A stretch of DNA of 7,064 bases from a candidate division NC10 bacterium SPGG6 (lineage in GTDB: Bacteria > Methylomirabilota > Methylomirabilia > Methylomirabilales > CSP1-5): assembly GCA_001643535.1 (NCBI GenBank), contig LXTG01000092.1:462-7525 (forward strand), written 5' to 3'. Position 1 is the first letter of the stretch. Each line of letters begins with the position of its first letter. Below, one piece after another: positions 1 through 5,887 of this stretch. The notes under the pieces were generated by a model. That model saw nothing but the letters and a program-made list of their open reading frames with translations, searched no databases and was not told where the DNA came from. A program made the translations under genes and the position numbers.

Positions 1-116
1 CCGATGCGGAAATACAGCTTATCCGGAATCGGTTCCCGCTTTGGAGACTCATGCAGCGTCCCCCGCCGCGCCTGCCGCCGTGATGTTGGCATCTCCCGCC
101 GTGTCTGGTTCGCCAC
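1..116 (-). CDS. MerR-family transcriptional regulator, N-terminal part only (cut by window edge)
   Basis: Only the first 38 codons and part of the next are present; the gene runs off the left edge. The reading starts with a basic tail rich in Arg and ends ...IPDKLYFRIG. That ending resembles the stretch just before the first helix of the winged-helix domain in a group of MerR-type regulators, usually continued by 'EVSRLTGV..YVLRYWE', which would lie outside the window. I chose the GTG at 116-114 because a GGAGG sits nine bases before it. An in-frame ATG at 125-123 directly abuts that GGAGG and is too close to use it. The gene follows the HU/IHF gene by 18 bases, so the two are probably co-transcribed. 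A small MerR-type protein beside an ihfA/HU gene is, from memory, a recurrent pair in Deltaproteobacteria and relatives. Family assignment rests on a short motif; target genes are unknown. Confidence 0.6.
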   Translation of the reverse strand, partial: MANQTRREMPTSRRQARRGTLHESPKREPIPDKLYFRI

Positions 117-125
117 GCTGCTCAT

Positions 126-130
126 CCTCC
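126..130 (-). promoter_or_regulatory. Ribosome binding site of the MerR-like gene
   Basis: On the minus strand GGAGG lies just after the HU/IHF stop codon and nine bases before a GTG. It decides for the GTG start over the ATG that directly touches it. Confidence 0.6.
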
Positions 131-134
131 AGGG

Positions 135-413
135 CTACCCCTGGGAGTTCACTGCCTGCTGAAGGGCCTTCCCAGGTTTGAATTTGAGAATCTTACGTGC
201 AGCAATAACAATCTCCGATCCGGTCTGCGGATTTCGTCCCTTTCTGGCCCGCTTGGCCCGAACCTGAAAAGATCCGAACCCTACCAACTGAATCTTCTCC
301 CCTTTGCTCATGGCATCCTTCAAGGCTTCAAAGGTCGCCTCCACCGCGTCCATTGCCTGTTTTTTGGTCAACCCTTTCTCCGCCACGAGCGCCGCGAGGT
401 CTGCTTTCGTCAT
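135..413 (-). CDS. HU/IHF-family DNA-binding protein
   Basis: This 92-residue protein has the full length of the HU/IHF family, small dimeric nucleoid proteins that bend DNA. The N-terminal helical part (residues 1-43) includes LTKKQAMDAVEATFEAL. It is followed by the turn VGFGSF (44-49), the beta-arm with KRARKGRNPQTG (54-65), and the C-terminal AARKILKFKPGK (71-82). Pro62 in RNPQTG is the conserved arm-tip proline that wedges between base pairs. The ATG is preceded at seven bases by a very strong AAAGGAGGT. It lies 79 bases after the SPOR gene and 18 before the MerR-like gene, probably in one transcript from the promoter at 1495-1523. A weak extra promoter in the gap cannot be excluded: a TATCTT lies about 60 bases upstream, but its -35 is poor. 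The sequence does not tell HU from an IHF subunit, so I give no symbol. Confidence 0.95.
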   Translation of the reverse strand: MTKADLAALVAEKGLTKKQAMDAVEATFEALKDAMSKGEKIQLVGFGSFQVRAKRARKGRNPQTGSEIVIAARKILKFKPGKALQQAVNSQG

Positions 414-420
414 GTCCGTT

Positions 421-429
421 ACCTCCTTT
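421..429 (-). promoter_or_regulatory. Strong ribosome binding site of the HU/IHF gene
   Basis: The minus strand reads AAAGGAGGT, close to a full anti-Shine-Dalgarno match, seven bases before the ATG. It is the strongest such site in the window and fits high expression of an abundant nucleoid protein. Confidence 0.8.
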
Positions 430-492
430 CCTCTCAGACCTTGAGGAGGCGTCCCTGCGTCTCCCCTTCCGGAAGGTTTCGTAAGATAAAAT

Positions 493-1458
493 TCAGCGCT
501 TGACTATAAGGGGTGCAAACCCTTTTCCCTTGAGAACCTCGATCACCTTGAGGGCCTCCGCCCGGTTTTCATACTCGCCAACCCGAACCTGGTGTATTGG
601 AGTGGAGGCAGCCTCGGACACGATCTTGGGAGTGTAGGTCTTCTTCTGCAGGTCGTGAGCCAAATCGATAGCCTTGTTCAGCTGAAAGAATGACCCGACC
701 TCCAAACGGAACTTCCCACTCTCGCCCTCGACCAGGTTCGAAGGAACCCCATCAACGTTCATCCGCCGCGCGGTCTGCTCCGCCTCCTCGCGGCTGCTAT
801 ATTCCCCTGCAAAGACTCGATGGCGGGTGATTCGGGCAGTGGTCGTTCGAATAATCGGATTGTATCCAAGCTTTTCCAATCGCTCCTTGAGGGACAGGGC
901 ATTTCTCTTGCGGACGAGAGAAGCTACCTGAATGCTGTAATCCTTTCTCGTCCTCGCCTTGGAAGCTGGCCTCTCTACTTTAGCCAGGGTCTCTGCTGGC
1001 TTAGGACGCTCCGGCGGGGCCTTGGCTGGCTTGGCCACCTCTGGGGCCACCCTCGCCTTGGGTCCTTTCACCGCCGGGGCTGCTATCTCCGCCTTCTTTT
1101 GTGGCTCAGGTTTCCTCAGTGACACAGGGGGCGTGACGGCCTTCGGTTTCACGCCAGGGGGGCTGATAGGCATCGGAGGTGGCGGCGCCGTAACTACTTC
1201 CCGCCTCACCACGGGAGGCCTCTCCGGAGGCGGCACTGCTGGTGGTTGAACCCGCCTTTTCCGAAGGGCGAGAGGTGGTGGTGGAGGCGGGGGGATCTCG
1301 ACGAAATACGTGGTATACACATAGAGACCACCGGCGACAACAATGCCCACTATTCCGATGATTAAGAGCCGCCTAGCCTGTGGACTCAAGCTTCCGGCGG
1401 AGCCTCCGGTCGGCTCTGAAGGGTCCGAAGGGTCCCGGAGAAAGTTATACTTTTTCAC
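493..1458 (-). CDS. Membrane-anchored, proline-rich protein with two SPOR domains
   Basis: The 321-residue protein has a short cytoplasmic tail, one membrane helix (about 31-50, LLIIGIVGIVVAGGLYVYTT), a long Pro/Lys/Ala/Arg linker (about 55-168) and two C-terminal SPOR domains. These begin YSIQVASL (174-246) and FRLEVGSF (250-319). Each shows the usual pattern: a first strand, a helix with 'L...L...GY.P' or similar, then 'RV..GEY..R.EA'. The first has RHRVFAGEYSSREEA, the second HQVRVGEYENRAEA. SPOR domains bind denuded septal peptidoglycan, so the tail probably lies in the periplasm with a division or cell-wall role. That role is inferred; the protein is not recognisable as FtsN or DamX. The start is GTG 1458-1456, with AAGGAG five bases upstream. 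A longer frame from 1512 would begin inside the promoter at 1495-1523. Seven consecutive prolines (56-62) follow the membrane helix. HU/IHF and MerR-like genes follow downstream. Confidence 0.88.
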   Translation of the reverse strand: MKKYNFLRDPSDPSEPTGGSAGSLSPQARRLLIIGIVGIVVAGGLYVYTTYFVEIPPPPPPPLALRKRRVQPPAVPPPERPPVVRREVVTAPPPPMPISPPGVKPKAVTPPVSLRKPEPQKKAEIAAPAVKGPKARVAPEVAKPAKAPPERPKPAETLAKVERPASKARTRKDYSIQVASLVRKRNALSLKERLEKLGYNPIIRTTTARITRHRVFAGEYSSREEAEQTARRMNVDGVPSNLVEGESGKFRLEVGSFFQLNKAIDLAHDLQKKTYTPKIVSEAASTPIHQVRVGEYENRAEALKVIEVLKGKGFAPLIVKR

Positions 1459-1463
1459 AGACA

Positions 1464-1469
1464 CTCCTT
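1464..1469 (-). promoter_or_regulatory. Ribosome binding site deciding the SPOR gene start
   Basis: AAGGAG on the minus strand sits five bases before GTG 1458-1456. An in-frame GTG at 1464-1462 overlaps this site and so cannot be the start it serves. Confidence 0.75.
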
Positions 1470-1480
1470 GAAGAAAGAGC

Positions 1481-1494
1481 ACGCAACCTTGCGT
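1481..1494 (-). promoter_or_regulatory. Operator-like inverted repeat at the transcription start of the SPOR operon
   Basis: The 14 bases ACGCAA-GG-TTGCGT form a perfect dyad of two 6-base arms around 2 bases, directly touching the -10 hexamer. The expected transcription start (about seven bases past the -10, near 1488) falls in its middle. A bound protein would therefore block polymerase, while an RNA hairpin could not form fully. The binding protein is unknown, and chance occurrence is possible for a dyad this short. Confidence 0.4.
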
Positions 1495-1523
1495 ATCATA
1501 GTGGGGAATCACTCACGTGTCAA
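1495..1523 (-). promoter_or_regulatory. Near-consensus sigma-70 promoter of the SPOR–HU/IHF–MerR operon
   Basis: The minus strand carries TTGACA (1518-1523, perfect -35), a 17-base spacer (1501-1517) and TATGAT (1495-1500, five of six matches to the -10). An A-rich stretch lies just upstream of the -35. Transcription should begin near 1488, giving a leader of about 30 bases before GTG 1458. It lies in the 128-base gap between miaB and the SPOR gene. The 17-base spacer is normal, unlike the 19-20 bases typical of MerR-activated promoters. Confidence 0.88.
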
Positions 1524-1586
1524 ACCTTTTTTCCCCCTCTATTGCTCCCCATTTTCAAGGAATGGCCTGAACAAGAAACAGATGGC

Positions 1587-2903
1587 CTACGGACTTTTTC
1601 CTTTAAGGTAGTGGCTGTAAGCCTCAGTGATCAGGGCGAAGACTGTATCTCCGGGGACGAAGAATTCTTGTGAGAAGTGGACGAGTTGGTTCCTTCGGGT
1701 TCGACCGCTCGCAGAGCTCCCCATCTTTGAGTTCGGCCCCCCCTCAACCAAAACTTCCTCGATCTTGCCCAGTCGACGACGATTCTGCTCCAGCGCGATC
1801 TCACCCTGAAGCCGAAGCAGGATATTGAGCCGTTCCGTCTTGATCTCCTCGGAGATCTGATCAGGATAGGCAGCAGCCGGGGTGAGGGGTCTCGGTGAGT
1901 ACTTGAAGGCATAGATACTATCAAACCTCACCTCCTGCAGGAGGGTGAGCGTTTCTTGAAAATCCTCTTCGCGCTCCCCCGGAAAGCCGACGATCAGATC
2001 AGTGCTCAGCGCAACGTCCGGCACCGCCCTCCTGAGCGCACAGACCTTTGCCCGGTACTCTTCCCGGGTGTACAAACGACGCATACGTCTGAGCACCGAA
2101 TCGGAGCCGGCCTGGACTGGCAGGTGCACATGCTCACAGACACTCTTGAGGCCTGCGACTGCCTCGATGAGATCCGGGGTAAAGTCTCTCGGGTGCGAGC
2201 TCGTGAAGCGGACCCGGATCTCCCCTCCCGCGACCGCATCGATCGCTCTGAGGAGGTGAGCGAATTGCGTCCGGGGCTTCAAATTTTTGCCGTAGGCGTT
2301 GACGGTCTGCCCGAGCAGGGTGATCTCCTTATATCCCTGCTGTAACAGCTCCTGAACCTCGGCCAGGATATCCTCGGGGGGGCGGCTCCGCTCCGGTCCT
2401 CGGGTGTAAGGCACCACACAGAAGGTGCAGAAGTAGTTGCATCCCTCCATGATACTCACCCAGGCCTTAAACGTGCTCCCACGGCGAGGCCGGGGGGAAT
2501 GGACATAGAGAGGGAGCGGCTCCTTGGGTCGGGGGAGAACCGGATACGCGGTGCCGCCTTTCAGAATCTCCGGGATGCGATAGATCAGAGCCCCGGGGCC
2601 AGCCACCAGGTCGAGGTAAGGAAAGCGATCTTTGAGCCGGACGCCATCCCGTTGGGCCAGACAGCCACAAAGGCCGATCTTGAGTTGTGGGTTTTGCGTC
2701 TTGAGCTTTTGAAAGGTCCCGAGGAGGCTATAGACCTTCTGTTCGGCCTTCTCCCGGATGCTACAGGTGTTGAGCAGGATGAGGTCGGCTTCCTCTGCCG
2801 TCTCCGTCAGCTCGAACCCTTCCTGGGCCAGGACGCCGGCGATCTTCTCCGAGTCAGCCTCGTTGGCCTGACAGCCAAAGGTGATCAGCTTAAGCTTGGC
2901 CAT
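1587..2903 (-). CDS. miaB: tRNA-2-methylthio-N6-dimethylallyladenosine37 synthase (radical SAM)
   Basis: MiaB adds a methylthio group to C2 of N6-isopentenyl-A37 in tRNAs reading UNN codons, using S-adenosylmethionine and two [4Fe-4S] clusters. The 438-residue protein shows the expected order. The N-terminal methylthiotransferase domain has its three cluster cysteines: C11 in FGCQANEADSEK, C47 in NTCSIREKAE and C81 in CGCLAQRDG. The radical-SAM motif C155-x3-C159-x2-C162 sits in EGCNYFCTFCVVPYTRG. Next come SSHPRDF (235-241), HLPVQAGSDSVLRRM (260-274), STDLIVGFPGE (300-310) and FKYSPRPLTPAA (333-344). A C-terminal TRAM domain (about 378-438) contains GRTRRNQLVHF. The KYSPRP signature and N-terminal motif favour MiaB over RimO or MtaB. 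CQAN replaces the commoner CQMN. The ATG at 2903 has AAAGGA nine bases upstream; an extension to GTG 2939 would add 12 residues with no family support. Length is normal to slightly short. Confidence 0.95.
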   Translation of the reverse strand: MAKLKLITFGCQANEADSEKIAGVLAQEGFELTETAEEADLILLNTCSIREKAEQKVYSLLGTFQKLKTQNPQLKIGLCGCLAQRDGVRLKDRFPYLDLVAGPGALIYRIPEILKGGTAYPVLPRPKEPLPLYVHSPRPRRGSTFKAWVSIMEGCNYFCTFCVVPYTRGPERSRPPEDILAEVQELLQQGYKEITLLGQTVNAYGKNLKPRTQFAHLLRAIDAVAGGEIRVRFTSSHPRDFTPDLIEAVAGLKSVCEHVHLPVQAGSDSVLRRMRRLYTREEYRAKVCALRRAVPDVALSTDLIVGFPGEREEDFQETLTLLQEVRFDSIYAFKYSPRPLTPAAAYPDQISEEIKTERLNILLRLQGEIALEQNRRRLGKIEEVLVEGGPNSKMGSSASGRTRRNQLVHFSQEFFVPGDTVFALITEAYSHYLKGKSP

Positions 2904-3050
2904 GTTTCCCTGTCCTTTCCTAACGCTCTTGCTCCACACACATCACAATGTTCAGCAAGCCCCAACCCTCTCGCCTGGCCACCGACCCGTACTCCTCTGG
3001 GGGGCTCGCCCACAACCATGCCGCCCGCAATTATGCATCTTCTCTCCATC
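2904..3050. other. dppF–miaB intergenic gap
   Basis: The gap is 147 bases. I see no good promoter and no hairpin followed by a T-run on the minus strand, so miaB may be read through from the transporter operon. The gap carries the miaB ribosome binding site (AAAGGA at 2913-2918) and an unsupported 54-codon frame described under findings. Confidence 0.5.
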
Positions 3051-4013
3051 TCAGTAGAGGTGGCAGCTTACCCAGTGACCGGCGGACACCTCTCGGAGGA
3101 CCGGTTCCTCTTTGTCACACCGGTCAAAGCGCTTGGGACAGCGAGGGTGGAACCGACAGCCGGAAGGGATATGGATCGGACTGAGCGGATCCCCCTCCAG
3201 GACCATCCGCCGCCCTTTGGGTCGGGGGTCCGCCGCTGGGATCGCGGACATGAGAGCCTGCGTATAGGGATGAAGAGGATTCCGGTAGAGCTCATCGCTC
3301 TCTGTGAGCTCCACGATCTGCCCGAGGTACATGACTGCTACCCGGTCGCTGATGTGCTTCACCACCCTGAGATCATGGGCGATGAACAGATAGGTGAGGC
3401 CCAGCTCCTTTTGGAGATCCTCGAAGAGATTGATCACCTGAGCCTGGATGGAGACATCGAGGGCTGAGACCGGTTCGTCCGCGATCAGAAGCTCCGGCCC
3501 CACCGCGAGCGCCCGCGCGATCCCGATCCGCTGCCGCTGCCCGCCACTGAACTCATGGGGATAGCGACCCAAATGCTCCCGCCCGAGCCCGACCATTTCC
3601 AGCAGTTCCGCCACCCTTTCCGACTTCTCTTTCCCTTTGGCCAGCCGGTGAATCGTCAGCCCCTCTCCGACGATCTCCTCCACCGACATCCGGGGATCCA
3701 GGGAGGAATAGGGATCCTGGAAGACGATCTGCAACTTCCGACGGAGCTGGCGCATCTCCTCCTTGTTTGCGGTGAAGACGGCTGTCTTCCCAAAGTAGAC
3801 CTCCCCAGCGGTTGGCTCGAGCAGCCTGAGAATGAGGCGAGCGGTCGTGGATTTGCCGCAACCCGACTCCCCCACCAGCCCCATGGTCTCTCCCCGCCGG
3901 ATTTCAAAACTCACCCCATCCACCGCCCGGAGCTCGGCCCGCTCCCCAAAGAAGATCCCCTTCTTGACGGGGAAGTATTTCTTCAAATCTTTCACCACCA
4001 AGAGTGGTTCCAT
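3051..4013 (-). CDS. dppF: Peptide ABC transporter ATP-binding protein, DppF/OppF type
   Basis: One of the two cytoplasmic ATPases that power import through DppB/DppC. The 320-residue protein has a full set of ABC motifs: Walker A GESGCGKST (48-56), Q-loop VFQDPYSSLDPR (97-108, Q99), signature FSGGQRQR (155-162), Walker B LLIADEP (175-181, catalytic E180) and switch H213 in IAHDL. The oligopeptide/dipeptide C-terminal extension follows, with NPLHPYTQAL (245-254) and four cysteines, C286, C292, C299 and C317. These match the [4Fe-4S]-type site reported for DppD-like ATPases. FQDPYSSLDPR and the N-terminal KKYFPVKKG are typical of the F rather than the D subunit. The ATG lies nine bases after the dppD stop with only a weak GAG-type ribosome site, so translation is probably coupled. 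The substrate (dipeptide, oligopeptide or other) cannot be told. Confidence 0.93.
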   Translation of the reverse strand: MEPLLVVKDLKKYFPVKKGIFFGERAELRAVDGVSFEIRRGETMGLVGESGCGKSTTARLILRLLEPTAGEVYFGKTAVFTANKEEMRQLRRKLQIVFQDPYSSLDPRMSVEEIVGEGLTIHRLAKGKEKSERVAELLEMVGLGREHLGRYPHEFSGGQRQRIGIARALAVGPELLIADEPVSALDVSIQAQVINLFEDLQKELGLTYLFIAHDLRVVKHISDRVAVMYLGQIVELTESDELYRNPLHPYTQALMSAIPAADPRPKGRRMVLEGDPLSPIHIPSGCRFHPRCPKRFDRCDKEEPVLREVSAGHWVSCHLY

Positions 4014-4022
4014 CTCTCGTCA

Positions 4023-4997
4023 CTACGCCAAGATGCAACGGGCCCAGTGTCCTGGTCGGATCTCCCGGAGCTCCGGCTCCGTGGGCCAACACTCACCGAC
4101 CGCCTTGGAACACCGCGGAGCGAACTTGCATCCGACGGGGAGTTCCAAGAGATTGGGGACCAGGCCGGGGATCGCCGTCAGGCGTCGTCCTCCCTTTCCG
4201 GCTTCCAGTCTGGGCAGCGATTCCAACAGGCCCTGGGTATAGGGATGAAGCGGGTTGTCAAAAAGATCTTTCACAACGGCTTCTTCCACCACCCGGCCCG
4301 CATACATGACCAGAACCCGATCGGCTGTTTCCGCGATAACCCCAAGATCGTGGGTGATAAGCATCACCGCCATCTTCATCTCCTCCTGGAGACCCAGGAG
4401 CAGCTCAAGGATCTGCGCCTGAATGGTGACGTCGAGAGCCGTCGTGGGCTCATCTGCAATAAGGAGCCTCGGGCCCAAGGCGAGCGCCATCGCAATCATC
4501 ACCCGCTGACGCATTCCCCCTGAGAGCTGGTGAGGATACTCTCGCACCCGCCTCACCGGGTCGGCGATCTTGACGCGCCTCAACCCTTCAATGGCCCGAT
4601 CCCATGCCTCCCGCCTGGAAACCTTTTGGTGGTGGCGAATCCCTTCCGCCACCTGCTCCCCCACGGTGAAGACCGGGTTGAGGGATGTCATGGGCTCCTG
4701 AAAGATCATGGAAATGGAGCTGCCGCGGATCTTTCGAATTTCCTCTTCCGGCAGGCGCAGCAGATCCCGACCATCAAATGAGATGGTACCCCCCACGATC
4801 CTCCCCGGGGGGTCTGGGATCAACCGAAGGATGGAGAGCGCGGTGACTGTCTTCCCGCAGCCCGACTCCCCCACGAGGCCTAACGTCTCACCGGGCCGGA
4901 CGCTCAGGGTGACACCATCCACCGCCCGCACCACCCCTTCCTCTGTGAAGAAGTGGGTCTGAAGGCCCTCCACCGTCAAAAGGGAGTCGTTCCTCAC
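4023..4997 (-). CDS. dppD: Peptide ABC transporter ATP-binding protein, DppD/OppD type
   Basis: The second ATPase of the importer, 324 residues, expected to pair with DppF below the two permeases. Visible motifs are Walker A GESGCGKT (43-50), Q-loop IFQEPMTSLNP (98-108, Q100), signature LSGGMRQRV (158-166), Walker B LLIADEP (178-184, E183) and H216 in ITHDL. The Q-loop text and GGMRQR are characteristic of the D subunit. The C-terminal peptide-transporter extension carries C290, C296, C303 and C321, with the same spacing as in the neighbouring DppF. The start is GTG 4997-4995, six bases after the dppC stop. No good ribosome site precedes it; the nearest is GAGG 12 bases upstream inside dppC, suggesting translational coupling. 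The gene is in the same frame as dppC, separated by one TAG and two sense codons. Confidence 0.93.
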   Translation of the reverse strand: MRNDSLLTVEGLQTHFFTEEGVVRAVDGVTLSVRPGETLGLVGESGCGKTVTALSILRLIPDPPGRIVGGTISFDGRDLLRLPEEEIRKIRGSSISMIFQEPMTSLNPVFTVGEQVAEGIRHHQKVSRREAWDRAIEGLRRVKIADPVRRVREYPHQLSGGMRQRVMIAMALALGPRLLIADEPTTALDVTIQAQILELLLGLQEEMKMAVMLITHDLGVIAETADRVLVMYAGRVVEEAVVKDLFDNPLHPYTQGLLESLPRLEAGKGGRRLTAIPGLVPNLLELPVGCKFAPRCSKAVGECWPTEPELREIRPGHWARCILA

Positions 4998-5003
4998 TAT
5001 TAG

Positions 5004-5882
5004 CTAGGACCTCAGACGGGGGTCGAAGATATCCCGGAGACCGTCTCCCAACAAATGGAACCCGAGGACGGTACACGTGATGGCCAGACCTGGGAAGATG
5101 CACAGCCAGGGCTTGACCGTGAGATAGACGGCACCCTCGGCGAGGAGCGACCCCCAGCTCACCGTGGGGGGCTGGACCCCAAGCCCCAGGAAGCCGAGAC
5201 CCGCCTCTGAGAGGATATTGGAGGCCACGCCGAAGGTCATGGCAACCAGGATCGGAGCCAGGCAGTTCGGGAGCAGATGGCGAAAGATGATCCTTCCCTT
5301 CCTCGCTCCCAGCGCGACAGCCGCCGTGATATGTTCTGCCTCTCGAAGGCTCAGGACCTGCCCTCGCACGAGCCGAGCTACCGTCGTCCAGCGGACGGCC
5401 GCGAGCACGATAATCACGCTGAGGAACCCGGGCCTCTCCAGGACCGCGGTCAACGCGATGGCCAGGACGAGCCCGGGAAAGGCCATCACCGCATCAGTAA
5501 TGCGCATCAAAACGGCATCGATTTTACCACCGAAGTACCCAGCAAACAAGCCGATTGTGACCCCGACGGGGGTCACCGCGAGCTCCACCACAACTCCGAC
5601 CAGCAGGGAGATCCGCGCGCCATACAAGATCCGGCTCAACAGGTCTCGACCCAACAGATCTGTCCCGAGCCAGTGGTCCGCCCCCGGGGAAAGGAGACTG
5701 AACGCCTGTAACTTTTCGGGGATCCGGTACGGGTCGTAAGGCGACAGGAGCGGGGACAGGAGGGCTATCAGGCCAAAGAAGAAAAGGATCAAGGACCCGA
5801 GGAGAATTCCGCGATGCCACTTCCACCTCCCCCCAAGTCGCCTCCCATATCGTCTCCCGTTTTGACGTTGGCGTTCGGACAC
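5004..5882 (-). CDS. dppC: Peptide ABC transporter permease, DppC/OppC type
   Basis: One of two inner-membrane subunits forming the translocation path. The 292-residue protein has a basic N-terminal tail (residues 1-24, many Arg), a first membrane helix (about 25-47) and the family's short periplasmic segment with DPYRIPEKL and HWLGTDLLGRDLLSRILYGAR (in two parts, 50-58 and 70-90). The BPD-type permease core follows. The EAA loop that docks on the ATPase lies at about 179-206, with ITAAVALGARK and FRHLLPN. The C-terminal GDGLRDIFDPRLR is typical of DppC and shows the protein is complete. The start is GTG 5882-5880, with GGAGG (5893-5897) ten bases upstream inside the end of dppB. The gap to dppB is five bases. 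Confidence 0.93.
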   Translation of the reverse strand: MSERQRQNGRRYGRRLGGRWKWHRGILLGSLILFFFGLIALLSPLLSPYDPYRIPEKLQAFSLLSPGADHWLGTDLLGRDLLSRILYGARISLLVGVVVELAVTPVGVTIGLFAGYFGGKIDAVLMRITDAVMAFPGLVLAIALTAVLERPGFLSVIIVLAAVRWTTVARLVRGQVLSLREAEHITAAVALGARKGRIIFRHLLPNCLAPILVAMTFGVASNILSEAGLGFLGLGVQPPTVSWGSLLAEGAVYLTVKPWLCIFPGLAITCTVLGFHLLGDGLRDIFDPRLRS

Positions 5883-5887
5883 TGGAC

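Noticed and set aside
465..476. Perfect 12-base palindrome CCTTCCGGAAGG in the SPOR–HU/IHF gap
   Set aside because: It has no loop and no following T-run, so it is not a terminator. Without other copies it is weak as an operator.
1459..1512. Longer N-terminus of the SPOR protein (18 extra residues from an ATG at 1512)
   Set aside because: It would start within the promoter and lacks a ribosome site, while GTG 1458 has AAGGAG at five bases.
1562..1588. ATGGCCT direct repeat after the miaB stop, considered as a terminator or repeat element
   Set aside because: It is a direct, not inverted, 7-base repeat with no T-run.
2499..3467. Long plus-strand open frame of 322 codons opposite miaB and dppF
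   Set aside because: It is antisense to two clear genes, spans their gap, has no family features and is of the kind G+C-rich genes create on the opposite strand. The same holds for the plus-strand frames at 3555-4523 and 5164-5739.
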